Shown: in pieces, positions 1 through 8,277 of the stretch
How the letters are laid out: the number at the start of each line of letters is the position of its first letter
How positions within the stretch are numbered: position 1 is the first letter of the stretch
Origin: Natronomonas salinimetallica
GTDB taxonomy: Archaea > Halobacteriota > Halobacteria > Halobacteriales > Haloarculaceae
Assembly (NCBI RefSeq): GCF_013839515.1
Contig: NZ_JACDNQ010000006.1
Span: 110,587 to 174,586, forward strand
Direction: 5' to 3'
Length of the DNA: 64,000 nt
Program-made: the position numbers and the translations under genes
The notes under the pieces: generated by a model
Databases searched by the model: none
Told to the model about the DNA's origin: nothing
The model's input: the letters and a program-made list of their open reading frames with translations, nothing else

Positions 1-824
1 TCGCCGCGGACGGTCTGGTCGGGGCGGATCGCCCATTCGAGGGTCAACACGACGAGAACGAGCAACAGGAGCTGAATCGAGAGCAACGCGGCGTACTCGC
101 GGCCGAAGGTGTTGTACTCGACGTAGATCTGTCTGGTGAACACCGACAGGCGCATGATCGCCGGTGTGCCGAAGTCCGAGATCGCATATAGCGCAGTCAA
201 GAGCCCGCCGGCGGCGATCGCGGGCCGGATCTGCGGCAGCGTCACCCGGCGGAAGGCACCCCAGGAGCCGTAGTTGAGCGTCCGGGCGGCGTCGATCAAC
301 CGCGTGTCGAAGGAGACGAGAGCGGCCCGGGTCGTCAGGTAGACGTAGGGGTACGTATAGAGGGTAATGACGAATATCGACCCGGGGAGCCCGTAGATCT
401 CCGGCAGGCGTCCGACACCGAGCGGGGCCAAAAGCGAGTGGAACTCCCCTTGGGGGCCGAACGCGGAGACGAACGCGAACGCGCCGACGTAACTCGGTAC
501 GACGAGGGGGAGCGCAACCGCGATCGACCAAAAGCGCCGGAACGGGAGGTCGGTCCGGACGGTCAGATACGCCAGCGGAACCCCGAGGAGGATCGAACAG
601 AGGGTCACGCCGATCATCAACAGAAGGCTGTTGAGGAGGACGTCCGCGGTCCCGGCGCTGAAGACGAGTTCACGGGCGCGGACGGGATCCACGGTCACGA
701 CTTCGAGCAGCAGCCACGCCAGTGGGAGAATCAACGCCACCGCGATCGCGCCACAGAGCGCCGTCAGTCCGGGCGACAGTGGGAGGTTCACCGATCGTTC
801 GGCGGGATCGTTCTCTCGTTCCAT
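1..824 (-). CDS. Iron-type ABC transporter permease (3' end beyond window)
   Basis: Inner-membrane permease of a binding-protein-dependent ABC importer, most like the FbpB/SfuB ferric-iron group. Read from ATG at 824, it is 274 codons to the window edge, with no stop reached. A short acidic N terminus (MERENDPAERSV) is followed by hydrophobic segments, and the EAA-type cytoplasmic loop is visible around IDAARTLNYGSWGAFRRVTL. Full FbpB-type permeases have about 500-550 residues, so roughly half is missing here. It is divergent from an operon whose promoter carries a DtxR-like palindrome at 899-914, which fits an iron role but does not prove it. Thiamine or another oxyanion substrate cannot be excluded. 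Confidence 0.85.
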   Translation of the reverse strand, partial: MERENDPAERSVNLPLSPGLTALCGAIAVALILPLAWLLLEVVTVDPVRARELVFSAGTADVLLNSLLLMIGVTLCSILLGVPLAYLTVRTDLPFRRFWSIAVALPLVVPSYVGAFAFVSAFGPQGEFHSLLAPLGVGRLPEIYGLPGSIFVITLYTYPYVYLTTRAALVSFDTRLIDAARTLNYGSWGAFRRVTLPQIRPAIAAGGLLTALYAISDFGTPAIMRLSVFTRQIYVEYNTFGREYAALLSIQLLLLVLVVLTLEWAIRPDQTVRG

Positions 825-889
825 GGCGTGTTGGTATCGTCTGGCGGGACGTCCCTCTCGCCCTTATGTCGATCGAATCGGACCAACGG

Positions 890-914
890 ATATAAGACTT
901 TAGGTTTGCCTAAA
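890..914 (+). promoter_or_regulatory. TATA box plus DtxR/IdeR-type operator
   Basis: A TATA-like element (ATATAAG, 890-896) lies about 28 bp before the ATG at 921, implying leaderless transcription. Immediately downstream is a palindrome, TTTAGG-N4-CCTAAA (899-914), between TATA box and start, where a bound repressor would block initiation. The same half-site recurs at 3071-3088. The half-site matches the general form of metal-responsive DtxR-family operators in haloarchaea; the bound regulator is inferred. Confidence 0.7.
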
Positions 915-920
915 ACGTAT

Positions 921-1469
921 ATGGAACTGACGAGGCGGGACGCGGCGGCCGCCCTGGCGGCGGTCGGGGCCGGCGGAGCGGTCGCGTTCGGGGTCGACCG
1001 GCTTCGGGGGGATGGTTCGGACGGCCCGGACGCCTCCGGGCAGGATCCGCCGGCCGAGGCGCGGCTCCGGGAGACGTTCGTCGCGGCCGCGGAAGTCCTC
1101 TATCCGAGCGAGGTATCGGGGATCGGGGGCTTCGTCGAGGGGTTTCTCGAGGGACGGCTCGGACGCCGCGACCACGCCGACGGGATCCGGGCCGCGGTCG
1201 GAGCCCTCGACGACCGGGCCGTCTCGTGGTACGGCGAACGCTTCGCCGCGCTCGCCGTCGAGGACCGCGACCGGCTCCTCCGGGAGATCGGGGCCGATAC
1301 CGCCGAGGAGGACCCCGAGGGAACGACCGCCGAACGGGTCCGATACTACGTGGTCAACGAGCTCCTGCTCGCGTTGTACGCCTCCCCGACCGGCGGCGAA
1401 CTCGTCGGCCTCGAAAACCCCCAGGGCCACCCCGGCGGGACCGAGAGCTACCGGCGGGGGCCGAAATGA
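921..1469 (+). CDS. Gluconate 2-dehydrogenase subunit 3-like protein, Tat signal
   Basis: Small subunit of a membrane-associated flavoprotein dehydrogenase, 182 residues. The N terminus carries a twin-arginine signal (LTRRDAAAALAAVG, residues 3-16) followed by a hydrophobic stretch, so the folded complex is probably exported. The rest is helical and matches the subunit 3 family known to pair with GMC-type large subunits. The ATG at 921 was chosen because it sits about 28 bp after the TATA element; the frame stays open further upstream. Its stop overlaps the next start (ATGA at 1466-1469), so the two are translationally coupled. Substrate is unknown. Confidence 0.85.
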   Translation: MELTRRDAAAALAAVGAGGAVAFGVDRLRGDGSDGPDASGQDPPAEARLRETFVAAAEVLYPSEVSGIGGFVEGFLEGRLGRRDHADGIRAAVGALDDRAVSWYGERFAALAVEDRDRLLREIGADTAEEDPEGTTAERVRYYVVNELLLALYASPTGGELVGLENPQGHPGGTESYRRGPK

Positions 1470-3064
1470 GCGGTTCGGCCCCGAACGGCCGGAGACCGGT
1501 ATCGGGGGCGGACGTCTGTGTCGTCGGCGCGGGGCCGGCCGGTGCGCTCGTCGCCGACCGCCTCGCGGCCGAGCACGAGGTCGTCGTCTTGGACGCCGGC
1601 CCCCGGTTCGATCCGGCCGACCGCCTCGAACGCCAAGAGCGGGCGATCCGGCCCGCCTACGACCGCCCGGACGTGTGGGACGGCGACGACGAACGCGACG
1701 CCCACTCGGCCTCCGGCGACCGGTTTTATCCCCTGAACCACGCCCGTGTAAAGGGGATCGGCGGCTCGACGCTACACTGGCAGGGGATGGTGATGCGGCT
1801 CCACGAGGACGACTTCGCCTCGGGGAGCGAACGCGGGGTCGGCCCCGACTGGCCGATCGACTACGGGGAGGTACGGCCCTACTACGCCGCCGCCGAGCGC
1901 GAACTCGGGGTCGCCGGATCGGACGACAACCCCTACGCACCGCCGCGCGAGGAGCCGTACCCGATGCCCGCGTTCGCACCCTCCTACAGCGACGGCCTCT
2001 TCGCCGACGCCTGCGAGGCGCTCGAAATCGACATGCACTCGGTACCGAACGCCCGGAACTCCGAGCGCTACGACGGCCGGTCGGCCTGTGTCGGCTACGG
2101 GACCTGCCAGCCGGTCTGTCCCGCGGGGGCGAAATACGACGCCACCGTCCATATCGAGCGGGCCGAATCGAAGGGCGCAACGGTGATCGACCGCGCGCCG
2201 GTCCAGCGGCTCGAACACGGTGTAGACCGGGTTCGTGCGGCCGTCTACGCGACCCCCGACGGCACCGAGTACAGACAGACGGCCGAGGCCTTCGTCGTCG
2301 CCTGCGGTGGCGTCGAGACGCCGCGGCTGTTGTTGCTCTCGGACTCCGAACACTACCCCGACGGGCTTGCGAACGAAAGCGGCCTCGTCGGCAGGTACTT
2401 CATGGATCACCTCTTCGCCGGCACCGGCGGCGTCCTCGAGGAGCCCACGCGACAGAACCACGTCGGCTTTCTCACGAGCGAGAGCCACCAGTTCTACGAC
2501 GACGCCGACGGAGAGATCGGGCCGTTCAAGCTCGAATTTTTCAATTACGGCGGCCCCTCGCCGGTCGAGACGGCGCTGTCGGCCGACACCTGGGGTGAGG
2601 ACCTGCTGGATCGGCTCAGACAGGACTACGGGACCCACGTCGGCATGGGTGCGCTCGTCGAGCAACTGCCCCGCGAGGACAGCTACGTCGGCCTCGATCC
2701 CGACCGGACCGACGACCACGGCAACCCCGTGCCCGACGTCCACTGGACCGTCGGCGACCGGGCTCTGCGAACGATCGAGCGGGCCAACGAGGTCCAGGAG
2801 GCGATCCTCTCGGAACTCGGCGCGGAGATCACCTGGCAGGTCGGCCCCGACGATACCGGCCCGGCGTATCACCACATGGGAACCACCCGGATGGGTACCG
2901 ACCCCGAGGAGAGCGTCGTCGATCCCCGTCTCCGAACCCACGACCTCGGGAACTGCTGGCTCGTCACCAGCGGCGCGTTCCCGACCGGCGGCGCGGTGAA
3001 CCCGACGCTTACGATCGCCGCGCTCGCGCTGCGGGCGGCCAAGGACGTCCGAACGTCGCTTTGA
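1466..3064 (+). CDS. GMC family FAD-dependent oxidoreductase
   Basis: Large catalytic subunit, 532 residues, coupled to the subunit 3 gene before it. The Rossmann FAD motif GAGPAGALVA lies near residues 18-27, a GMC signature around GIGGSTLHWQGM, and the C-terminal substrate domain ends with HHMGTTRMGTDP and a proline-rich closing motif, as in sugar and alcohol dehydrogenases of the gluconate dehydrogenase group. Three cysteines cluster in CVGYGTCQPVCPAG, a feature often seen in membrane gluconate dehydrogenase relatives. Electrons probably pass to a membrane carrier. With its partner it forms an operon likely controlled by the DtxR-type site at 899-914. The exact polyol or sugar acid oxidised cannot be read from sequence. 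Confidence 0.9.
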   Translation: MSGSAPNGRRPVSGADVCVVGAGPAGALVADRLAAEHEVVVLDAGPRFDPADRLERQERAIRPAYDRPDVWDGDDERDAHSASGDRFYPLNHARVKGIGGSTLHWQGMVMRLHEDDFASGSERGVGPDWPIDYGEVRPYYAAAERELGVAGSDDNPYAPPREEPYPMPAFAPSYSDGLFADACEALEIDMHSVPNARNSERYDGRSACVGYGTCQPVCPAGAKYDATVHIERAESKGATVIDRAPVQRLEHGVDRVRAAVYATPDGTEYRQTAEAFVVACGGVETPRLLLLSDSEHYPDGLANESGLVGRYFMDHLFAGTGGVLEEPTRQNHVGFLTSESHQFYDDADGEIGPFKLEFFNYGGPSPVETALSADTWGEDLLDRLRQDYGTHVGMGALVEQLPREDSYVGLDPDRTDDHGNPVPDVHWTVGDRALRTIERANEVQEAILSELGAEITWQVGPDDTGPAYHHMGTTRMGTDPEESVVDPRLRTHDLGNCWLVTSGAFPTGGAVNPTLTIAALALRAAKDVRTSL

Positions 3065-3070
3065 GCCGTC

Positions 3071-3094
3071 TTTTAGGTCAACCTAAAAACTTAA
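3071..3094 (+). promoter_or_regulatory. Second DtxR-type palindrome with promoter
   Basis: A perfect 8+8 palindrome, TTTTAGGT-CA-ACCTAAAA (3071-3088), lies seven bases after the GMC stop codon and touches a TATA-like stretch (AAAACTTAAG) about 28 bp before the glycosyltransferase ATG at 3120. It is the stronger of the two metal-box candidates and overlaps the TATA/BRE position. Confidence 0.7.
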
Positions 3095-3119
3095 GCACCC
3101 ACGGGAGAGAAACGTGGTA

Positions 3120-3881
3120 ATGAGTTCGATACAGCCGCCGACGAACGGGATCGAGGCCGAAACGGCCGACTCGACTGGGGTCGATTCGGCCAGTGACGCG
3201 AGCGAGTACACCTTCGAGGACGTCAGCGTCGTGATGGGGACCTACAACGAGGCGGCGGCGATCGGAACGGTCCTCGACGACATCGAGGCCATCACCGACG
3301 GGAAGGCCGAGGTCGTCTGTGTCGACGGCTCCTCGGATCGGACCCCCGAGATCGCCCGCGAGCACGGTGCCCGCGTCATCGAACAGGCTCCGCAGGGCTA
3401 CGGGGTCGCGGTCCGGGAGGCGATCCTCGCCCCCGACCGGCCCGTCGTCGTCACTACCGACTGCGACGACACCTACCCGATGGAACAGCTGCCGGAGTTC
3501 CTCGAAGCCATCAACGCCGGCCACGACGTCGTCAGCGGCGATCGGCTCTATCACGGGGCCGAGGCGATGCCGGCGTTCAACCGGCTCGGGAACCACCTCT
3601 TCGCGCTGTTGGCGAGCGCCCTGATGGGCGAGCGCGTCCACGACACCACGACCGGAATGCGCGCCTACCGCCGGGAGGTCGTCGAATCGATCGAGTGGAC
3701 CGAGAACACCGGGCTTTCGGCGGAGCTTCTGATCCGGCCGCTGATGCGCGGCTACGACGTCCGTGAGCATCCGATCGCCTACCGCGAGCGCGCCGGCGAG
3801 ACGAAACTCGATCCCATCGAGGGCGGCCTCGCGATTGCGAAGTCGATCGTGAAAGTCTCCCTCGAGGAACGCCTTCCGTAG
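3120..3881 (+). CDS. Family 2 glycosyltransferase, dolichyl-phosphate hexose synthase-like
   Basis: GT-A fold glycosyltransferase of 253 residues that probably transfers a hexose from a nucleotide sugar to a lipid phosphate for surface glycan assembly. The core starts with VSVVMGTYNEAAAIG, followed by VVCVDGSSD and the metal-binding acidic motif TTDCDDTYP; the acceptor region contains DTTTGMRAYRR. There is no C-terminal membrane domain, as in dolichol-phosphate mannosyltransferase-like proteins. ATG 3120 was chosen over GTG 3114 on promoter spacing. It is monocistronic behind the perfect DtxR-type palindrome at 3071-3088, so it may respond to metal, which is unusual for this family. Confidence 0.85.
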   Translation: MSSIQPPTNGIEAETADSTGVDSASDASEYTFEDVSVVMGTYNEAAAIGTVLDDIEAITDGKAEVVCVDGSSDRTPEIAREHGARVIEQAPQGYGVAVREAILAPDRPVVVTTDCDDTYPMEQLPEFLEAINAGHDVVSGDRLYHGAEAMPAFNRLGNHLFALLASALMGERVHDTTTGMRAYRREVVESIEWTENTGLSAELLIRPLMRGYDVREHPIAYRERAGETKLDPIEGGLAIAKSIVKVSLEERLP

Positions 3882-3934
3882 CCCCCCTCCCGTTTCATCG
3901 CTCGCCACACAAACGCATCGCTCGCCGATGGCTC

Positions 3935-4040
3935 ATACTGGTGGACGAAATCAAATGAAACCGACTCACGAGTGATCCGCCGTTTGCTCCGTCGAACGGC
4001 GTGTCATGCGTCGTGTGTACATTCTTTTGTCCGTCAGTAT
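3935..4040. mobile_element. MITE-like element, type 1, copy A
   Basis: A 106-bp element with imperfect terminal inverted repeats: left end ATACTGGTGGACGAAA, right end the complement of ATACTGACGGACAAAA. An almost identical copy lies in opposite orientation at 26508-26617, with a 4-bp indel and few substitutions. It encodes nothing. Its right end abuts a second element at 4042. Size and termini fit a non-autonomous miniature transposable element; no parent transposase is in the window. Confidence 0.7.
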
Positions 4041-4041
4041 C

Positions 4042-4135
4042 ATACTGCCGGACGTCCGTTCGTGAACAGCTGAATCGGTACACGTCCAAACCGCCGGTAG
4101 AGTGCGTATCGAGTGGCCCGCGATTCAACTATAGC
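4042..4135. mobile_element. Degenerate MITE-like element, type 2
   Basis: This begins ATACTGCCGGACGTCC and follows the intact type 2 element at 13530-13638 in order (ATACTGNCGGACGT, TCGTGAA, CTGAATCG, then ACCG and CGATTCAA 31 bases apart in both). The right terminus is eroded, and the right boundary is approximate. It lies between copy A and the tRNA-Ser gene. Confidence 0.5.
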
Positions 4136-4151
4136 AGTCTCACCACAGAAA

Positions 4152-4232
4152 CGCCGGGACGGGGATTTGAACCCCGGATCCCTGAGGGAACACGCTTTCC
4201 AGGCGTGCGCCTTACCACTCGGCCATCCCGGC
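4152..4232 (-). tRNA. tRNA-Ser (GGA)
   Basis: Read on the minus strand, an 81-nt class II tRNA folds with acceptor stem GCCGGGA/TCCCGGC, discriminator G, anticodon stem CACGC/GCGTG, loop CTGGAAA giving anticodon GGA, a long variable arm, and the T arm GGGGTTCAAATCCCC. No CCA is encoded and no intron is seen. Two MITE-like elements lie just beyond its 3' end. Confidence 0.95.
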
Positions 4233-4288
4233 TCACCAGAACGTACCGGAGTCGGCGGTTTAAAGGCTTCGCGTTCGGCGGGAGCGTG

Positions 4289-4516
4289 TCACTCGCCCGC
4301 ATCGATCGGCCGGCCCGCGACACCGAGGCACCGCTCGGCGTAGCCGCTGCTCGCGGCCGCCCCGAGAAAGACCGCGAGGGTCACGGCCGCTATCGGGGCG
4401 ACGCCCAGGAACGTCCCGCCGAGGAGGAGGTACGCCCCGTGGGCGACGAGAAACGAGAACGCGCCGACGAGGCCCCAAAGCAGCGCCGAGCGACGGCGAG
4501 GCGTCACGAACGGCAT
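4289..4516 (-). CDS. Small two-helix membrane protein
   Basis: A 75-residue protein with a short basic N terminus (MPFVTPRRRSALLWG) and two hydrophobic stretches at about residues 11-32 and 36-55, followed by a polar tail. No catalytic motif is visible and I do not recognise the family. It lies 25 bp beyond the stop of ridA on the same strand and may be co-transcribed with it. The evidence for a real gene is the hydrophobic pattern and operon-like placement only. Confidence 0.6.
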   Translation of the reverse strand: MPFVTPRRRSALLWGLVGAFSFLVAHGAYLLLGGTFLGVAPIAAVTLAVFLGAAASSGYAERCLGVAGRPIDAGE

Positions 4517-4541
4517 CGGATCGGGTCAGCGCCCCGCCGGC

Positions 4542-4925
4542 TCACGGCCGCGTCGCGACCGCCTCGATTTCGACGGCCATCCCGAGCGGGAGCGCGCCCG
4601 CCTGGAGGGCCGACCGGGCCGGCGGCTCCCCATCGAAGTAGTCGGCGTATACCTCGTTCATCGCCTCGAAGTCATCGATGTCGGCGAGGTAGACGGTAGT
4701 CTTGAGTACGTGCTCGAGGTCCGTTCCGGCCGCCGCCAGGACGGCGGCGAGGTTGTCGAGCGCCCGTTCGGTCTGGACCGCGATCGACTCCTCCGACAGG
4801 GAGTCGCCGTCGGGGGTCAACGCGATCTGTCCGGCGGTAAAGACGAGGTCACCGTCGGTCGTCGCCTGGCTGTACGCCCCGGCGGCGGGCGGGGCGTCGT
4901 TGGTCTCGATCGTCTCCGTTCCCAT
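4542..4925 (-). CDS. ridA: RidA family enamine/imine deaminase
   Basis: Soluble trimeric deaminase family member, 127 residues, that hydrolyses reactive enamine/imine intermediates released by PLP enzymes. Family landmarks are present in order: PPAAGAYSQA, VFTAGQIALTPDG, QTERALDNLAAVL, VLKTTVYLADI and the C-terminal PARSALQAGALPLG with the conserved arginine. The ATG at 4925 starts the conserved region and lies 23-30 bp from a TATA box at 4948-4955. Length is typical of the family. Confidence 0.92.
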   Translation of the reverse strand: MGTETIETNDAPPAAGAYSQATTDGDLVFTAGQIALTPDGDSLSEESIAVQTERALDNLAAVLAAAGTDLEHVLKTTVYLADIDDFEAMNEVYADYFDGEPPARSALQAGALPLGMAVEIEAVATRP

Positions 4926-5235
4926 GTCGGGACCTGTGTCGCGCGAGTATATAAATCGCCGCCCACCCGGCGTCAGTTGAACCCCCGCCCACCCGGCGTC
5001 GATCAGGCACGTGCCGGCACCCAAAACCCCCGTTTCGGGTGGAAACGTCGGACACAGCCGTTCGTTCCGTATCCGGCATAGTTCGGCTGAAACAGCTGCT
5101 AACGCCCGTTTTAGGGGAAGTAGTCGTGTGGGAAAGATCCACACGAGTCCGCTCGACCGGAAGCGAAGGGGTTACATATCGTTTGGGGCCGCCTCCCGGC
5201 AGGCTCCACCGATGCCGCCACCGTCGCCGACGGCG
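4926..5235. other. Spacer between ridA and the Ski2-type helicase
   Basis: Non-coding stretch of 310 bp. It holds the ridA promoter (TTTATATA read on the minus strand, 4948-4955) and two copies of a 16-bp sequence CCGCCCACCCGGCGTC at 4959-4974 and 4985-5000. The remainder, downstream of the helicase, shows no convincing coding or RNA signal. Confidence 0.6.
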
Positions 5236-7620
5236 TCACTCGACGTCGACGACGCGGCTGTCGCTCACGGGCCGAAGCGGCAACTCGGAGAAGCTGACCG
5301 TTACCTCGTAGGTGAGTTCCTCGGCGTCGCCGCCGAAGACGCCGACGGGGACCGTCGTCTCGCCGAGATACCGGGTCGTCTCCGACATCTCGATTCCGTT
5401 CACCGTCACGCGGATCCCGACCGGGGTCCCGTCCCCCTCGTTTCTGACGGTCACCTCGGCCATCGCGTTCTCGCCGGAGGCGATGGACTCGGGGATCCCC
5501 TCCCACTCGACTGTGACGTCGGGGAGGTCCATCGCTTGCTCGACGACCCGCTCTGCGACCCCCGCCGAGAGCCCGGCGTCGACGAGCCCCTCGACGCCGA
5601 CGCGTCTGACGTCGGTCGGATCGACGAGCCCCGCCGCCGCGAGTTTGCTCGCCCGGCCCGAGCCGACGCCGCCGATCGCGACGAGGCCGACCGCCTCGGC
5701 GCTGATACCGTGTTCGACGCGGGCCTCGATCCGACGTACGAGGTTCGCATCCTGGGGGGATCCGAAGCGTTCACAGAAGGCCCGAAGCGCCGCTAGAAAC
5801 CGCAGGCCGTTCTGTCTGATGACCCACGCGTCGCTCTGGAGTTCGGCGGGCGTCGTCCCCGACATCCCGGCCCGGAGAATGGCGAGCACCTTCCGGTTAC
5901 CGGGCTCTAGCTCGTCGCCCTCGGCTCCGAGGACCGCGCCGAACGTCTCGCGTTCGTCCCGCCGCGCCGAGACGCTATCGAACGCCGCGGCGTCGGCGAC
6001 GGTCCGGAGGATCGCCGACTCGTCGATGGCGGGGGCGTCGTCGGCGGCGGCGCGCTCACACAGCGCGTGAAACGACGCCGCCGTGTCGAGGCGGAGATAG
6101 AACTGCGAGGTGAGACGGCCGAGTTGGGTCGGCTCGATATCGAACCCCGACTGGTCGACGAACCCGCCGTCGACGAGCCGTTCGAGGGTGGCCGAGACCC
6201 GCTCCCTGAGCGACTCCGCGTCGTCGTACTGCTCGGGGGCGCTCGCCGCGCGTGCATAATAGAACGTCGTCTCGAGCCATCCCATCACGTCCTCGATGTC
6301 GTCGACCACGCCGAGGGCGATCTCGGCGTTCAGATGCGAGTCGAGTTCCCCGGCCAGCCGCGATTCGATCGGCTTGCCGTCCGCGAGCAGTTGGCGGTAG
6401 CGATCGGCGTCCGCCCCGTCGCAGACGACGTGGGCGTATCCGGCGTCGTCGTAGCCCGGCCGCCCCGCCCGGCCGAGCATCTGGAGGATATCGAGGGGGC
6501 TCATATCGACCTCGCCCTCCAACGGATCGTGAAGTTTGGTATCCCGAATGACGACACATCGCGCCGGGAGGTTGACGCCCCACGCCAGCGTCGACGTCGA
6601 AAACAGCAGCTGTATCTCGCCGGATTTAAACCAGTCCTCGACACGGTCTTTGTCCTCCTTGGAGAGCCCGGCGTGGTGAAAGCCGACGCCGTCGACGACT
6701 GACTGGCGGAGCGTGTCGTTTTTCAGTTCCTGGGCGTCGGTGTGAAAGTCGTACTCCCCCCGTGATCCGATCTCGACGTCGCGTTCGGCGATCACGTCCC
6801 TGGCCTTCTCGGCGGCCCGTACCGTGTCCTGTCGCGAGGCGACGAACACGAGCGCCTGCCCGCCGTCCTCGACGTGCGGCTGGGCGAGATCCAGGGCCCG
6901 ATAGAGCCGGCGGTACTTGTCGGCGAAGGCGTTGTCACCGTGGGTATAGGTTTCGACCGTCGCCGACAGCGGGACGGGTCGGTACTCCTCGCCGAACCGG
7001 AAGGTGCACGCCTCGGGGGCGTCGAGCCACCCGGCCACGTCGCCGACGTTCCGCATCGTCGCCGAGAGCGCGACGATACGGGGGCCACAGAGCCGCCTGA
7101 GCCGCGAGATCGTCACTTCCAGAACCGCCCCCCGGCGATCGGAGTCGAGCAAGTGGACCTCGTCGATGACACAGCAGTCGACGTCGGTGACGAAGGCGTA
7201 CCGCGGCGAATCGTGCTTTCGCGTCGCCGAGTCGGCTTTCTCGGGCGTCATCACGAGGATATCGGCCCCCTCGGCACGCCGGGGATTGAGATCCCGCTCG
7301 CCGGTGACGACGTAGACGGAGTATCCCAACGCCTCGAAGCGGTCCCACTCGGCCTCCTTCTCGTTGGTCAGCGCCCGAAGCGGTGCCAAAAACAGCGCGG
7401 TACCGCCGGCATCGAGCGTTCGGGAGATGGCCGCTTCCGCGAGCGCCGTCTTTCCGCTCGCGGTCGGCGCACTGATGACGACGTTGTCGTCGCGTTCGAC
7501 GATCGCGGGCAACGCCTCCGCTTGCATCCGGTTGAACGACTCGAAGGGGAACGCGTCAGCGAACGCCGGCAGCACGTCCGCGACGGCGACCCCCGCCTCG
7601 TATTCCGTGCGACCTGCCAC
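5236..7620 (-). CDS. Ski2-type DEAD/DEAH box helicase with HhH and CARDB-like C terminus
   Basis: ATP-dependent superfamily 2 helicase of 794 residues, related to but distinct from the Hel308 encoded at 52739-55036. The first RecA domain has Q-motif FNRMQAEALP, Walker A APTASGKT, motif II DEVH and motif III LSATM; the second has FSTSTLAWGVNLP and motif VI QMLGRAGRPG. A winged-helix/ratchet region follows, then a helix-hairpin-helix segment (IGGVGSGRASKLAAAG) and a C-terminal beta-sandwich of CARDB type (VTVRNEGDGTPVGIRVTV). Substrate, DNA or RNA, is not decided by sequence. The GTG at 7620 avoids overlap with the upstream gene; an in-frame ATG at 7716 is the alternative and would overlap it by 37 bp. 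Confidence 0.88.
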   Translation of the reverse strand: MAGRTEYEAGVAVADVLPAFADAFPFESFNRMQAEALPAIVERDDNVVISAPTASGKTALAEAAISRTLDAGGTALFLAPLRALTNEKEAEWDRFEALGYSVYVVTGERDLNPRRAEGADILVMTPEKADSATRKHDSPRYAFVTDVDCCVIDEVHLLDSDRRGAVLEVTISRLRRLCGPRIVALSATMRNVGDVAGWLDAPEACTFRFGEEYRPVPLSATVETYTHGDNAFADKYRRLYRALDLAQPHVEDGGQALVFVASRQDTVRAAEKARDVIAERDVEIGSRGEYDFHTDAQELKNDTLRQSVVDGVGFHHAGLSKEDKDRVEDWFKSGEIQLLFSTSTLAWGVNLPARCVVIRDTKLHDPLEGEVDMSPLDILQMLGRAGRPGYDDAGYAHVVCDGADADRYRQLLADGKPIESRLAGELDSHLNAEIALGVVDDIEDVMGWLETTFYYARAASAPEQYDDAESLRERVSATLERLVDGGFVDQSGFDIEPTQLGRLTSQFYLRLDTAASFHALCERAAADDAPAIDESAILRTVADAAAFDSVSARRDERETFGAVLGAEGDELEPGNRKVLAILRAGMSGTTPAELQSDAWVIRQNGLRFLAALRAFCERFGSPQDANLVRRIEARVEHGISAEAVGLVAIGGVGSGRASKLAAAGLVDPTDVRRVGVEGLVDAGLSAGVAERVVEQAMDLPDVTVEWEGIPESIASGENAMAEVTVRNEGDGTPVGIRVTVNGIEMSETTRYLGETTVPVGVFGGDAEELTYEVTVSFSELPLRPVSDSRVVDVE

Positions 7621-7679
7621 GGGCGAACGGGAGAGTGCCGACCGTATAGGCGTTTCCGTCGCCGCAAGCCGCGATCGGA

Positions 7680-8087
7680 TCAGGCCCTCGTCCCCGGTTC
7701 GGACCCCGGTTTCCACCGATACCGGATCGTCGGCGTTCCGTCGAACCGCGGCCCCGGACCACAGCGCTCGAACGCCGCGCGTTCGGCGGCCGCCTGCGTC
7801 ACGTCGTCGGCCTCCATCGCCAACAGTTCGACGTTCATGTCCTCGCGGGCGGCGAACCGCGTCGGCTCCGAGAGCAGCGTCTCACACAGCTCGGCGTCGC
7901 CCTCCAGTTGTGTCACGTGAACCGTCGAGCTCTCGGCGTCATAGCTGACGAACCCCTCGACCGCCCCGTCGTCGTCGGCGACGCGGACGGTCCGGTCGTG
8001 GATGAGATTCCGCATTACGTCCGTCGGCGACCCGGTCAGCGCCGCCAGCCGCTCGGCGTCGGCCTCGACGGCGTCCCGTACGTTCAT
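7680..8087 (-). CDS. GNAT-like acetyltransferase-related protein
   Basis: Soluble 135-residue protein starting MNVRDAVEADAERLAALTG, which resembles the first strand and helix of GNAT N-acetyltransferases. A GNAT-like strand (VEGFVSYDAESSTVHVTQLEG) follows, but no clear acetyl-CoA motif (Q/RxxGxG/A) is present, so activity is uncertain. It lies upstream of the helicase gene on the same strand with a 59-bp gap and may share its transcript. Conserved haloarchaeal hypothetical protein is the safe description. Confidence 0.65.
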   Translation of the reverse strand: MNVRDAVEADAERLAALTGSPTDVMRNLIHDRTVRVADDDGAVEGFVSYDAESSTVHVTQLEGDAELCETLLSEPTRFAAREDMNVELLAMEADDVTQAAAERAAFERCGPGPRFDGTPTIRYRWKPGSEPGTRA

Positions 8088-8235
8088 GCGACATCGTAAC
8101 GCGCTCGGGACAATTAACGTTTGGTGAGAGACGGACTCGAACCGGTTTCGGTCCCGAGAAACTCAGGGAGGGAACGATGATCCGTCCTGCGGGGGATATG
8201 AACACCGTTATTTCCCACGACCGGCAACGGGGGGT

Positions 8236-8277
8236 ATGAGCTACCACACGGGTCAGCAGGTGAGAGAATGCGCGTAG
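8236..8277 (+). other. Possible 13-codon leader ORF overlapping the aspartate kinase start
   Basis: An ATG at 8236 opens a 13-codon frame (MSYHTGQQVRECA) that stops at TAG 8275-8277, inside the aspartate kinase gene starting at 8268, in a different frame. Translation of this frame would terminate ten bases past the kinase ATG and could couple or attenuate it. It may equally be a chance short frame. Confidence 0.3.

Noticed and set aside
4849..5142. Minus-strand frame overlapping ridA start and upstream spacer
   Set aside because: Overlaps ridA out of frame and lacks similarity or codon bias.
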